A stretch of 34,501 bases of DNA. Source: Bacteroidaceae bacterium (GTDB taxonomy: Bacteria > Bacteroidota > Bacteroidia > Bacteroidales > Bacteroidaceae). Under the pieces are notes generated by a model. That model did not search any database and was not told where the DNA came from. It saw only the letters and a list, made by a program, of their open reading frames with translations. The stretch is from positions 1 through 34,501 of the forward strand of contig JAKSLL010000034.1 of NCBI GenBank assembly GCA_024401215.1, written 5' to 3'. Positions 7,106 to 15,812 of the stretch are shown here, piece after piece (the first letter of the stretch is position 1; every line of letters starts with the position of its first letter). A program made the translations under genes and the position numbers.

Positions 7106-7113
7106 TATCTTTG
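7106..7113 (+). promoter_or_regulatory. -7 promoter element of the structured RNA candidate
   Basis: TATCTTTG matches TAnnTTTG. A start about 6 bases downstream coincides with the 5' arm of the closing helix of the predicted RNA. The -33 element is weak (ATTG at 7086-7089). Confidence 0.5.
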
Positions 7114-7117
7114 CCGA

Positions 7118-7345
7118 CAGGTTCTATCAGTGGCAACCTAAATAGAAAATGCCTCTTGGTAGGTCAGATATACCAGTGTCGGCGTAAGTCTCGCTCTGTC
7201 CCACAGCCCGACAACGAGCAACGCACAACCGTCTCATTTCTAAGATGAGGCAAACAATATAAACGCCGGCACATGGCGACCGAGTGCAATAGCGGAGAGC
7301 ACTTTCTGCATCCTGCCCAAACCTGCTTGAACAAAAAACAAGCAG
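7118..7345 (+). ncRNA. Structured RNA candidate, possibly a 6S RNA homologue
   Basis: The two ends can pair to form a long, interrupted rod: CAGGTT (7118-7123) with AACCTG (7320-7325), GGCA (7132-7135) with TGCC (7314-7317), and ATGC (7149-7152) with GCAT (7308-7311). A strong 9-bp inner helix follows, GTGTCGGCG (7176-7184) with CGCCGGCAC (7264-7272). Between the rod and inner helix is a large open region whose 3' side holds a small hairpin (AGTGC 7283-7287 with GCACT 7299-7303). A rod with a central bubble and a bubble-side hairpin is the general plan of 6S RNA. CTGCTTG (7323-7329) and CAAGCAG (7339-7345) form a 3' hairpin followed by AT-rich sequence. The pairing is seen in the sequence; the 6S identity is inference. 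Confidence 0.45.
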
Positions 7346-7447
7346 TGAGCTGCCCAAATATAATATTTATTTAATTTTATGATTTTTATGATATTATATT
7401 GTGCGGAGAAGGGGCTGCTATGCCCTTATGTTAGTGACTAAAATAAC

Positions 7448-8668
7448 TTACAGTTCGCTCTCAGCAAATTTGCAGATGTTCACCACCGTCATCATTGCTT
7501 TTTCGAGGCTTTGAACAGGGCAGAACTCGTGAGGTCCGTGGAAATTCAGCCCACCAGCGAAGATGTTTGGACAAGGCAGTCCCATGAATGAAAGTTGGGC
7601 GCCGTCTGTGCCTCCTCTGATTGCCTGTACCTTAGGCGTCAAGCCTGCCTCCTCGATAGCTTTCTTCGCTATGTCTATGATGTACATCATTGGTTCTACC
7701 TTCTCTCTCATGTTGTAATATTGATCATGGAGTTCCAGTACAGCCACATCATTGCCATATTTCTCGTTGATAGCATTGACAACATCCTGAATCTCTGATT
7801 TGCGACTCTCGAAATACTCCCTGTCATGGTCGCGTATGATGTATGTGAGTTGAGCTTTCTCGCATGAGCCGTTTATGCTTGTCAGATGGAAGAATCCCTC
7901 ATATCCCTCTGTCGTCTCAGGTGTCTCGTCGGCAGGAAGCATGTTTGCCAGTTCTGTGGCTATGCGTCCGGCATTGAGCATCTTGTCTTTGGCGTATCCT
8001 GGGTGTACAGAGCATCCGTTGATAGTGATTTTTGCTGATGCTGCGTTGAAGTTTTCAAATTCTATCTCTCCGACTTCGCTGCCGTCCATAGTGTAGGCGA
8101 AAGCGCATCCGAATCTCTCTACATCGAAATGGTGTGCGCCCATACCTATCTCCTCGTCAGGATTGAATGCTATGCGTATCTTTCCGTGTTTGATTTCAGG
8201 GTGCTGTTGCAGATACGCCATAGCCTGCACAATCTCTGCAATGCCAGCTTTGTCGTCGGCTCCCAGCAGAGTTGTCCCGTCGGTGACGATGAGGTCCTCT
8301 CCCTTGTGCTTAAGGAGTTCTGGGAATTTTGTTGGAGATGTTACGACTCCTTCAGAAAGTACGATGTCGCCGCCGTCATAATTCTTCACAATGCGTGGTT
8401 TCACATCCTTTCCTGAGGCGTCAGGACTGGTGTCCATGTGGGCTATGAAACCTATGGTAGGCGTATGCTTGTCGGTATTGCATGGCAGCGTTGCGTAGAG
8501 GTATCCTAAATTGTCGAGATACACATCTTCGAGTCCTTCTGCTATTAGTTCTTCTTTAAGGTATTCAGCGAATACTCTCTGTTTTTCTGTTGATGGCGTT
8601 ACGCCAGTCTCCTCTGATGACTGTGTGTCGTATGACACATAGTTGAGGAATCGTTGAAGTAGTGTCAT
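7448..8668 (-). CDS. pepT: Peptidase T (tripeptide aminopeptidase, M20 family)
   Basis: The enzyme removes N-terminal residues from tripeptides in the cytoplasm using two zinc ions. The start chosen is the ATG at 8668, giving 406 residues that begin [17 protein letters not shown], as in known PepT. Upstream in-frame sequence lies inside the preceding gene. Metal-ligand motifs are present in order: IAHMDTSPD (His and catalytic Asp), [14 protein letters not shown] (bridging Asp), [15 protein letters not shown] (catalytic Glu pair), YTMDG, and the C-terminal [31 protein letters not shown] is also typical. It starts two bases after the antiporter stop, so the two are co-transcribed. Confidence 0.95.
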   Translation of the reverse strand: MTLLQRFLNYVSYDTQSSEETGVTPSTEKQRVFAEYLKEELIAEGLEDVYLDNLGYLYATLPCNTDKHTPTIGFIAHMDTSPDASGKDVKPRIVKNYDGGDIVLSEGVVTSPTKFPELLKHKGEDLIVTDGTTLLGADDKAGIAEIVQAMAYLQQHPEIKHGKIRIAFNPDEEIGMGAHHFDVERFGCAFAYTMDGSEVGEIEFENFNAASAKITINGCSVHPGYAKDKMLNAGRIATELANMLPADETPETTEGYEGFFHLTSINGSCEKAQLTYIIRDHDREYFESRKSEIQDVVNAINEKYGNDVAVLELHDQYYNMREKVEPMMYIIDIAKKAIEEAGLTPKVQAIRGGTDGAQLSFMGLPCPNIFAGGLNFHGPHEFCPVQSLEKAMMTVVNICKFAESEL

Positions 8669-8670
8669 TT

Positions 8671-10140
8671 TTATATTGTTATTTTTGAGGTACGTCTTAT
8701 CTTCCATCCTATCATCGCCACGATGCAGCTCATGATAGGTGATATGTAGTTGAAGAAGCAGTATGGAAGGTATGTCAACGTAGGGATGCCGAGTACGGTG
8801 GCTTGTGTCATGCCGCAGGTGTTCCAAGGGATGAGCACAGAGGTGACGGTGGCAGAATCTTCCGTAGAGCGTGACAATAGTTCGGGTGCATAATTGTTGT
8901 CTTTATATACATCCTTATACATTGATGCGCTGATGATTATAGAAATGTACTGGTCGCTTGTGACGAGGTTGAGCAGTATGCCTGACCCAACCGTTGAGGC
9001 GACAAGACCGAGAGTGTTATGTATGTGTCGGATAACCACGGAGGTGATGCTGTATAGCATGCGGCTCGCCACCATACATCCGCCGAAGCACATGGCGCAG
9101 AGTATGAGCCATATAGTGTCGAGCATGCCAGCCATGCCGCCTGTTGAGACGAGGTTGTTGAGTGTGGCATTGCCTGTTTCGACATTCGTGCTTGTAAAGA
9201 AAGTTATCATCATGCCCTTGACGTACGAAAGGTTGTTGATGTGCTCATCGCCAGAGATTGCCAATAGTATTTCAGGTTGCAGCACCAGAGCTGTTAGACC
9301 TGCTGTGAGCGATGACACAAACAGGGTGATTAGTGCTGGCACCTTCTTGGCAATCAGTATGGCAGTTATGACAGGCACAATGAGTGTCCATAGGCTGATG
9401 TGGAATGAATGGCTCAGTCCTTCTGTGTATTCTTCGACGGAGACATCGCCATCGCCGTACCAGAAACCCGCAATGAAGAAAATTATGAGTGTGACAGCTA
9501 TAGACGGCACAGTGGTGTAAAGCATATAGCGGATGTGCTTGAACAGGTCTGTGCCTGCCGATGAAGCGGCGAGGGTGGTGGTGTCGCTGAGTGGCGAAAT
9601 CTTATCACCGAAATATGCACCCGAGATTATTGCGCCGGCAGTCCATGGGGAGGGTACGCCGAGAGCGTCGCCAATGCCCAGGAGTGCGATGCCTATGGTT
9701 GCTATGGTGGTCCATGAACTTCCCGTCATGAGCGACACGAAGGCGCAGATGATGCATGCGCTGGCAAGGAAGAACTGCGGTGACATGATTTGTACGCCGT
9801 AATATATCATTGTTGGAACAACGCCGCATATCATCCATGAACCCGACATCATGCCGATGACCAGCAGTATGATGATTGACACGCTGGCATGGCCGATGGT
9901 GTGTTTTATCTGCTCCTCAAAGACCTCCCATCGTGTCTTATATATGAACATTGACAGGCATACGCATACGCCCGATGCTATTAAAAGAGAAGTCTGATTG
10001 CCACCGCTGAGCGCGTCGCTGCCGTATAGCATGATGGATATTGACACCATGCCGATGAGCACAACAATGGGGATGAGAGAAATCCAAGGATTTGGCATTT
10101 TCTCGTTGTGAAAGTTTTCGTTTTTGTTGAGATTTTCCAT
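8671..10140 (-). CDS. nhaC: NhaC-family Na+/H+ antiporter
   Basis: This 489-residue inner-membrane protein has about a dozen hydrophobic segments. The family signature region is clear around residues 130-200: [38 protein letters not shown] and [21 protein letters not shown] second conserved part lies near the C-terminus ([25 protein letters not shown]). The family exchanges external protons for sodium or other cations. Some members move organic acids or amino acids, so the substrate is not certain. It heads the operon with pepT and is divergent from the capsule locus. Pairing with a peptidase may reflect peptide or amino acid use, which is speculative. Confidence 0.9.
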   Translation of the reverse strand: MENLNKNENFHNEKMPNPWISLIPIVVLIGMVSISIMLYGSDALSGGNQTSLLIASGVCVCLSMFIYKTRWEVFEEQIKHTIGHASVSIIILLVIGMMSGSWMICGVVPTMIYYGVQIMSPQFFLASACIICAFVSLMTGSSWTTIATIGIALLGIGDALGVPSPWTAGAIISGAYFGDKISPLSDTTTLAASSAGTDLFKHIRYMLYTTVPSIAVTLIIFFIAGFWYGDGDVSVEEYTEGLSHSFHISLWTLIVPVITAILIAKKVPALITLFVSSLTAGLTALVLQPEILLAISGDEHINNLSYVKGMMITFFTSTNVETGNATLNNLVSTGGMAGMLDTIWLILCAMCFGGCMVASRMLYSITSVVIRHIHNTLGLVASTVGSGILLNLVTSDQYISIIISASMYKDVYKDNNYAPELLSRSTEDSATVTSVLIPWNTCGMTQATVLGIPTLTYLPYCFFNYISPIMSCIVAMIGWKIRRTSKITI

Positions 10141-10200
10141 TCTGGGTGCTAAATTACTGAAAAAACTTTGTATACAAGACGCAGTCTCGGCTTTTATTGC

Positions 10201-10208
10201 TATCTTTG
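10201..10208 (+). promoter_or_regulatory. -7 promoter element of the capsule locus
   Basis: TATCTTTG matches the Bacteroidota -7 consensus. It is the best promoter candidate between the divergent antiporter gene and the first capsule gene. It predicts an untranslated leader of roughly 140 bases. The -33 match is poor. Confidence 0.45.
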
Positions 10209-10275
10209 TACGTTTTTTGTAATTATATATAATAAAAATTGAGTCTTTTCGTTAAATAAGTAATGAAAAATGTGA

Positions 10276-10325
10276 AAGGTCTGTGGCAGATTCCATGTGA
10301 TGGCGTATGCTGATGTGAAGACCTT
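10276..10325 (+). promoter_or_regulatory. Inverted repeat in the capsule-operon leader
   Basis: AAGGTCT (10276-10282) and AGACCTT (10319-10325) are perfectly complementary across 36 bases and lie 30 bases before the first gene. There is no T-run, so it is not a simple terminator. It could shape the leader RNA. Confidence 0.35.
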
Positions 10326-10355
10326 CGCAAGGACAGTTTATCAAAGAAATTATTA

Positions 10356-10967
10356 ATGACACAACATACGAATCTTGCAGACATTGATGGCATGAATGGT
10401 TTTGAGAGAGCGTTGAAGCGAGGAGGAGATTTTTTGTTTGCGCTCAATTTGCTGATTATATTGTCACCGGTGTTTCTCGTGATTTTTCTGATTCAGAAAA
10501 TTAGCAGTCCTGGTCCTGCAATCTATAGCCAAGAGAGAATCGGCAAGGGCGGTAAGCCGTTTATGATATATAAGTTCCGCACGATGGTAGTTGATGCAGA
10601 GAAAGATGGCACACCGTTGCTGGAGCAGAGCGATGACCCCCGTCTGACGACTTTCGGCAAGAGTCTGCGCCGACGCCATCTGGATGAGCTTCCGCAGATA
10701 TGGAATGTGCTGAAAGGCGACATGTCGTTTGTGGGGTATCGTCCAGAGCGCAAGTTCTTCATCGACCAGATTATGGAAATTAACCCCGACTATCAGCTGC
10801 TATATCTTACAAGTCCGGGAGTGACCTCGATGGCTACTGTGCATAACGGCTATACAGACACCATGGACAAGATGCTGAAGAGACTTGAGATGGACCTTGA
10901 GTATCTGCGTCATAGAAGCCTCTTGCTTGACATAAAAATCATTTTACAAACATTGTTTAATATCTAA
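10356..10967 (+). CDS. Initiating sugar-phosphate transferase (monotopic phosphoglycosyltransferase, PF02397)
   Basis: The protein transfers a sugar-1-phosphate from a nucleotide sugar to undecaprenyl phosphate, the first step in repeat-unit assembly. At 203 residues it is the short, PglC-like form: one hydrophobic re-entrant segment (about 27-47, FALNLLIILSPVFLVIFLIQ), then the catalytic domain. Diagnostic motifs are GPAIYSQERIGKGGKPFMIY, KFRTM, the Asp-Glu pair in RRRHLDELPQ, and IWNVLKGDMSFVGYRPER. The large WbaP/WcaJ N-terminal membrane domain is absent. Alternative starts exist (Met13), but the ATG at 10356 keeps a plausible N-terminus. It lies 15 bases upstream of the export protein gene. 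The sugar specificity cannot be read. Confidence 0.92.
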   Translation: MTQHTNLADIDGMNGFERALKRGGDFLFALNLLIILSPVFLVIFLIQKISSPGPAIYSQERIGKGGKPFMIYKFRTMVVDAEKDGTPLLEQSDDPRLTTFGKSLRRRHLDELPQIWNVLKGDMSFVGYRPERKFFIDQIMEINPDYQLLYLTSPGVTSMATVHNGYTDTMDKMLKRLEMDLEYLRHRSLLLDIKIILQTLFNI

Positions 10968-10982
10968 TCTAATTATATTATC

Positions 10983-13535
10983 ATGAAGCTCTCTTTCGTT
11001 AAGAAACTTCTATTTATATTGACATTAAGTGTATGCCCTGTTGTGGCACTTGCTCAGTCTATGACAGATGAGCAGGTGGTGAAGTATGTGACTCAGCAGC
11101 AGGAACTTGGAAAGTCACAACAGGATATTGTAACCAGCCTTCTGAAAAAGGGTGTGACAACAGAGCAGCTTCGCCGAATCCGCAAGAAATATCAGGCGGA
11201 ACAGACGGCGCTCGGTGCGCAGAACCTCACAAGCGAGAAGAAAACACCGTCGAGGTTGAGGACAGAGCAGCAGGAGGCTGGTGAAAAAGGACAGATGCGG
11301 AATCAATATATGGTGCAGTCTATGGCTCGCATGAATAACCCTCGCTATGGCACACAGCAGGAGCGCATGCAGGCGATGAATGATGAGATAGGATTCATGG
11401 ACATCGATTCACTTATCTATTACCAGAATTACTTTAAGAACGAAAATGAGGTGTTTGGTAGAAATATCTTCAACAACCAGATGCTTACATTCCAACCAAA
11501 CATGAACATGGCGACTCCTGCGAATTATCGACTTGGAGCGGGCGATGAAGTGATAATCGATGTGTGGGGGGCTTCGCAAGAAACTTTCACAGGACCTATC
11601 TCTCCTGATGGCGTCATAACCATAGAAGGCGTCGGCCCATGCAAGATTGGCGGAATGAGTGTGAGTGAGGCTAATGCGTTCTTGAAGGAGAAGCTCGGAC
11701 AGTTTTATTCGGGTTCGAACATACAGCTTTCTGTGGGTGGAACAAGGACTATACAGGTGCAGGTGATGGGAGAGGTTAATGTGCCAGGCACATACTCGCT
11801 CAGTTCTCTGTCATCGGCCTTCAATGCCCTCTATGCTGCAGGTGGCATAAGCGACATTGGTACATTGAGAGATATCAAGGTGTACCGTCAGGGAAGGCAG
11901 ATATCCTCTATCGATGTGTATGACTACCTTATGAATGGAAATTCTCGCGGTGATGTGCGTCTTTCTGATAATGATGTCATCTTGGTAGGGCCATACGACG
12001 CTCTTGTTGAGATCAGGGGTAAGGTGAAGCGCCCTATGTTTTATGAGATGAAGAAGAATGAAAGCCTCAAGACCATCCTCAGCTATTCGGGAGGTTTCAC
12101 GGGCGATGCATATAAGAAGAGTATTCGTGTGACAAGAAAGAACGGTGCGGAATACTCCATTCATACTGTAGGCGAGTTCGACTGGAGCAGCTTCACGCTT
12201 TGCGATGGTGACTCAGTGACTATCGATAGTGTTGTCGCTCGCTACTCTAATATGGTTGAGGTGCGCGGTGCTGTGTTCCATAGCGGTATGTACCAGATGG
12301 ACGGTAAGATAAATACTGTGCGAGAACTTGTGAAAGCTGCTGAGGGCCTCAGAGAAGATGCCTTCACAGCACGAGCAGTGATGCACAGACAGAAAGCAGA
12401 CTTAACTCTTGAGGTGCTGTCTGTTGATATCTTAGGCATAATGAACGGCACCGTAGCCGACATTCCGCTCAGAAAGAATGACGTGCTCTTCATCCCAAGC
12501 AAGCTCGACTTGCAGGGCGAGAGAACATTCACCATCTCAGGAGAGGTGAAGTTCCCAGGTAGCTATGTCTATGCCGACAACACCACAATTGAGGACCTTG
12601 TGCTTCAGGCAGGTGGACTTACTGATGCGGCATCAACAGTTAAGGTGGACGTGTACAGACGAATAGACAATCCTTTGGCATTGGAAGACGATGAGAATCT
12701 GACAGAGACTTTCACATTTGCCCTGAAGGAGGGATTTGTTGTTGATGGCCAGCAGGGCTTTGTGCTCGAACCTTTTGATATGGTGGCAGTAAGAAAGAGC
12801 CCTTCATATTCGGAACAGCAGAATGTGAAGATTAAAGGTTCTGTGAACTTCGAAGGCACTTATGCAATGACGAACAAGAACTACAAGCTCAGCGACCTCG
12901 TCAAGGCAGCAGGTGGAATCAGTTCGCTTGGATATGCAAAAGGCGCTCGTCTCGACCGTATGATGACAGAAGAGGAGAGACAGCAGCAGGAGGCATCTCT
13001 CAGAGCTTCGCAGATTGCACTTTATGAGGAGTCGATGCAAGCTGATAACAAAAACTTTGACTTGAGCCGAGCAGACTCTCTGCTTAACATGAAACTGGAT
13101 ATTGGCAACACCTTCCCTGTAGCCATTGACCTTGAGGCTGCATTGAAAAATCCTGGGGGCGAAGATGACATCGTGCTCCGTGAGGGTGATTTGCTTATCG
13201 TGCCACAGTATTCATCAACAGTGAAGATTAGCGGTGATGTTATGCACCCTACATCAATGAACTATAGAAAAGGAGAGTCGCTCAACTACTATATCAAGCA
13301 CGCAGGAGGTTACGGTGACAATGCCCGTAAAAGTCGTGTGTACGCTGTCTATATGAACGGCTCGGTTGAGCTGGTCAAGCATTCGAGCAGTAAAGCTGTC
13401 CAGCCAGGATGTACTATCGTCGTGCCTTCTAAGAAGTCAAAGAACAAGATGACAACAGCAGAATATGCTGCTATGGGTACATCGGCGGCATCTATCGCCA
13501 CTATGATGGTGACTATTGCTAACATCCTTAAATAA
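10983..13535 (+). CDS. Multi-SLBB polysaccharide export outer-membrane protein (Wza-like)
   Basis: This 850-residue protein has a signal peptide (MKLSFVKKLLFILTLSVCPV, then VALAQS) and a charged Gln/Lys-rich region to about residue 110. A Poly_export domain follows (about 177-255, NYRLGAGDEVIIDVWG, GPISPDGVITIEGVGPCKIG). Six SLBB-like beta-grasp repeats start near residues 258 (VQVMGEVNVPGTY), 342 (EIRGKVKRPMFYE), 424 (VEVRGAVFHSGMY), 517 (TISGEVKFPGSY), 616 (KIKGSVNFEGTY) and 748 (KISGDVMHPTS). It should form the outer-membrane or periplasmic channel for the finished polymer. It is about twice the length of enterobacterial Wza, normal for Bacteroidota. No lipoprotein cysteine is seen. No partner tyrosine kinase gene lies in the window. 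Confidence 0.92.
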   Translation: MKLSFVKKLLFILTLSVCPVVALAQSMTDEQVVKYVTQQQELGKSQQDIVTSLLKKGVTTEQLRRIRKKYQAEQTALGAQNLTSEKKTPSRLRTEQQEAGEKGQMRNQYMVQSMARMNNPRYGTQQERMQAMNDEIGFMDIDSLIYYQNYFKNENEVFGRNIFNNQMLTFQPNMNMATPANYRLGAGDEVIIDVWGASQETFTGPISPDGVITIEGVGPCKIGGMSVSEANAFLKEKLGQFYSGSNIQLSVGGTRTIQVQVMGEVNVPGTYSLSSLSSAFNALYAAGGISDIGTLRDIKVYRQGRQISSIDVYDYLMNGNSRGDVRLSDNDVILVGPYDALVEIRGKVKRPMFYEMKKNESLKTILSYSGGFTGDAYKKSIRVTRKNGAEYSIHTVGEFDWSSFTLCDGDSVTIDSVVARYSNMVEVRGAVFHSGMYQMDGKINTVRELVKAAEGLREDAFTARAVMHRQKADLTLEVLSVDILGIMNGTVADIPLRKNDVLFIPSKLDLQGERTFTISGEVKFPGSYVYADNTTIEDLVLQAGGLTDAASTVKVDVYRRIDNPLALEDDENLTETFTFALKEGFVVDGQQGFVLEPFDMVAVRKSPSYSEQQNVKIKGSVNFEGTYAMTNKNYKLSDLVKAAGGISSLGYAKGARLDRMMTEEERQQQEASLRASQIALYEESMQADNKNFDLSRADSLLNMKLDIGNTFPVAIDLEAALKNPGGEDDIVLREGDLLIVPQYSSTVKISGDVMHPTSMNYRKGESLNYYIKHAGGYGDNARKSRVYAVYMNGSVELVKHSSSKAVQPGCTIVVPSKKSKNKMTTAEYAAMGTSAASIATMMVTIANILK

Positions 13536-13546
13536 TAGATTGGACA

Positions 13547-14659
13547 ATGGCTGCAAAATATGATTTTCTCATTGTTGGAACAGGACTGTTTGGAGCAGTT
13601 TCTGCTTATCTGCTTAGGAACAAAGGATACAAATGCCTTCTCATAGATAAGCGTTCTCATATAGGAGGAAATGTCTATACAGAGAATGTTGGCGGCATCA
13701 ATGTGCATAAATATGGTGCGCATATCTTCCATACAAGCAATAAGAAAGTGTGGGACTTTGTCAACCAGTTTGCAGAGTTCAACAGATACACAAATTCCCC
13801 TGTAGCCAATTTCAAAGGCAAGCTTTACAACCTCCCGTTCAATATGAACACCTTCTACCAGATGTGGGGCGTGAAGACTCCTGCAGAGGCGAAGGCGAAG
13901 ATTGAAGAACAGAAGGCAGAATACCGTATCGAAGAGCCAAAGAACCTTGAAGAACAGGCAATAAGCCTTATTGGCAAGGACATATATGAAACGCTCATCA
14001 AAGGATATACACAGAAGCAGTGGGGAAGGAAATGCACCGATCTGCCAGCTTTCATCATAAAGAGGCTGCCCGTAAGGTTCACTTTCGACAATAACTACTT
14101 CAACGACAAGTATCAGGGCATTCCAGAGGGAGGGTACACAGCAATGATAGAGAAGATGATAGAAGGGTGCGATGTGAAGCTTGGCGTTGACTATCTTGAT
14201 AATAAAGAGCAGTATGACGCTCTTGCTGGGAAGGTGATTTACACAGGAGAGATTGACAGGTATTTCAACTATCAGTTCGGACATCTGCAATACAGGACTG
14301 TGTCTTTTGATACAGAACGTATAGAGGGCACGGCAAACTATCAAGGCAATGCTGTGGTCAACTATACAGATGCAGAGACACCATTCACACGCATTATAGA
14401 ACATAAGCATTTTGAGATGTTCGGTGATGCTATAGATGCGTGCCCTGACACTGTCATATCGCGTGAATACAGTAAGGAATGGCAGCCGGGAGACGAACCA
14501 TACTATCCTGTAAACGACGACCATAATGCTGCTGTTTATGAACGATATAAAGCCCTCGCTGATGCTCAAGACAAAGTGATTTTTGGAGGTCGCCTGGCTG
14601 AGTATAAGTATTATGACATGCATAAGGTCATTGAGAGGGCTATGGAGGTGATAGGATAG
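13547..14659 (+). CDS. glf: UDP-galactopyranose mutase
   Basis: This FAD enzyme interconverts UDP-galactopyranose and UDP-galactofuranose, so the glycan probably contains galactofuranose. The 370-residue length is standard. The N-terminal dinucleotide-binding motif is FLIVGTGLFGAVSAYLL, followed by LIDKRSHIGGNVYTE and the family marker KYGAHIFHTSNKKVWDFV. Further family regions are KLYNLPFNMNTFYQMW, GYTQKQWGRKCTDLPA, IKRLPVRFTFDNNYFNDKYQ, GIPEGGYT and, near the end, FGGRLAEYKYYDMHKVI. It starts 11 bases after the export gene stop. A 455-codon open frame on the opposite strand is a shadow. Downstream of it the sequence becomes visibly more AT-rich. Confidence 0.97.
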   Translation: MAAKYDFLIVGTGLFGAVSAYLLRNKGYKCLLIDKRSHIGGNVYTENVGGINVHKYGAHIFHTSNKKVWDFVNQFAEFNRYTNSPVANFKGKLYNLPFNMNTFYQMWGVKTPAEAKAKIEEQKAEYRIEEPKNLEEQAISLIGKDIYETLIKGYTQKQWGRKCTDLPAFIIKRLPVRFTFDNNYFNDKYQGIPEGGYTAMIEKMIEGCDVKLGVDYLDNKEQYDALAGKVIYTGEIDRYFNYQFGHLQYRTVSFDTERIEGTANYQGNAVVNYTDAETPFTRIIEHKHFEMFGDAIDACPDTVISREYSKEWQPGDEPYYPVNDDHNAAVYERYKALADAQDKVIFGGRLAEYKYYDMHKVIERAMEVIG

Positions 14660-14725
14660 TATTGTCTCCAAAGTAACTTGACCATTGATAAGATTATTGA
14701 GGTTGTACTCTTTCAATTATATAAT

Positions 14726-15808
14726 ATGAATAAGGAAACAGACAATAAAAAAATTATAGATTTCAACCGTATCGCCAAATTGCTTTGGGAAAAAAGAAAA
14801 GTGTTTTTCAAGGTTTGGCCTATAGTGTTTGTTATTTCCAGCGTATGGATTTTTTCAGAGCCAAGATATTATTCGGCAGAAGTGTCATTGGCGCCAGAAT
14901 CAAATGATGGGTCTGTTTCTGGAGGTGGTTTGTCATCTCTTGCATCTTCCTTTGGTCTCAATATAGGTGGAGTAGGCGGTCACGATGCTATCTATCCATT
15001 GTTGTATCCTGAATTGTTCCAGTCAACGGAGTTTATTGTAAGTTTGCTTGATATTAGAGTGAAAAATGAGGATGGTTCGATAGAAACGGATTATTACACT
15101 TATATGCGCAAATTTCAAAAGTCAAATTGGATAGTTAAACCTTTCCGACTTGCAACGAAATACATAAAGAATCTTTTTTCCGAGAAGAAATCATCTGCGG
15201 CTTCAAACGCATCAAAAGGGGTCAACCCTTTTCACATGTCAGAGGATGATTTTATGCTTTGCCAGTCAATCACAGACAACATAAAATGTGCTCATGATAA
15301 GAAGACCGATGTGATTACTATAACTGTGAAGGATCAGGATCCAGTAATATGCGCATTGTTGGCAGACTCCATTCGCTATCGTCTTCAGAATTTCATTATT
15401 CAGTATCGTACCAGCAAGGCTCGACTTGATGTTGAGTATTATCAGCATTTGGTTGATAGTTCAAGAGTTGAATACCAGAAGAGTGCAGACGCATATTCCA
15501 AGTATTGTGATTCTCATAAGGATATCCTTCTTCAAACTTCAATTCAGAAGCGTGATGAACTTGAAGCAGACATGGAAATCAAAAGCAATACATACACTGC
15601 CATGCAGACTCAGTTGCAGGCGATGAAGGCCAAGGTGCAAGAACGCACACCAGCCTTTACAACCCTTAAGTCTGCCACTGTACCAATTAAACCTGCGGGT
15701 CCAAAACGAATGTTGTTTGTTATTGGCATGTTAGTTCTTTCAACTGTATGTATTGCTGTGTGGTTTATAACAAAAAATCGTAACACTCTGTTCTACGAGA
15801 AAGTATAG
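14726..15808 (+). CDS. Wzz-like polysaccharide chain-length determinant
   Basis: This 360-residue inner-membrane protein has a membrane segment at each end (about residues 29-45, VWPIVFVISSVWIF, and about 330-350, MLFVIGMLVLSTVCIAVWF). Between them is a long periplasmic part with coiled-coil propensity (QKRDELEADMEIK, YTAMQTQLQAMKAKVQERTP). The Pro-Gly-rich stretch before the last segment (VPIKPAGPKRM) is typical of the family, as is the N-terminal YYSAEVSLAPES. A Gly/Ser-rich loop (GSVSGGGLSSLASSFGLNIG) follows. No C-terminal kinase is fused. The ATG at 14726 is preferred over an upstream TTG at 14678. The protein sets polymer length together with the Wzy-type polymerase encoded next, four bases downstream. 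Confidence 0.88.
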   Translation: MNKETDNKKIIDFNRIAKLLWEKRKVFFKVWPIVFVISSVWIFSEPRYYSAEVSLAPESNDGSVSGGGLSSLASSFGLNIGGVGGHDAIYPLLYPELFQSTEFIVSLLDIRVKNEDGSIETDYYTYMRKFQKSNWIVKPFRLATKYIKNLFSEKKSSAASNASKGVNPFHMSEDDFMLCQSITDNIKCAHDKKTDVITITVKDQDPVICALLADSIRYRLQNFIIQYRTSKARLDVEYYQHLVDSSRVEYQKSADAYSKYCDSHKDILLQTSIQKRDELEADMEIKSNTYTAMQTQLQAMKAKVQERTPAFTTLKSATVPIKPAGPKRMLFVIGMLVLSTVCIAVWFITKNRNTLFYEKV

Positions 15809-15812
15809 AAAA

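Larger units (their letters stand above)
6846..7447. other. Long intergenic region without protein genes
   Basis: About 600 bases lie between divergently arranged features. The right half contains the structured RNA candidate (7118-7345) with its promoter and a tandem decamer (7058-7077). The stretch 7346-7408 is very AT-rich. A small hairpin (7410-7427) lies just past the peptidase T stop and may serve as a weak terminator. In 6870-7050 I see nothing I can name. A 76-codon minus-strand frame at 7127-7357 looks non-coding. Confidence 0.6.

Noticed and set aside
7127-7357. A 76-codon minus-strand frame in the long intergenic region
   Set aside because: Its composition is rich in Cys and Arg with no domain or signal, and the same interval shows strong RNA pairing and a promoter on the plus strand.
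8894-9520. A 208-codon plus-strand frame opposite the antiporter gene
   Set aside because: It is antisense to conserved NhaC sequence and has a Met/Ser/Thr-rich composition typical of a shadow frame.
13349-14716. A 455-codon open frame on the minus strand opposite glf
   Set aside because: It is fully antisense to a clear UDP-galactopyranose mutase, has a Cys/Ile-rich composition without domain pattern, and crosses the borders of three genes.
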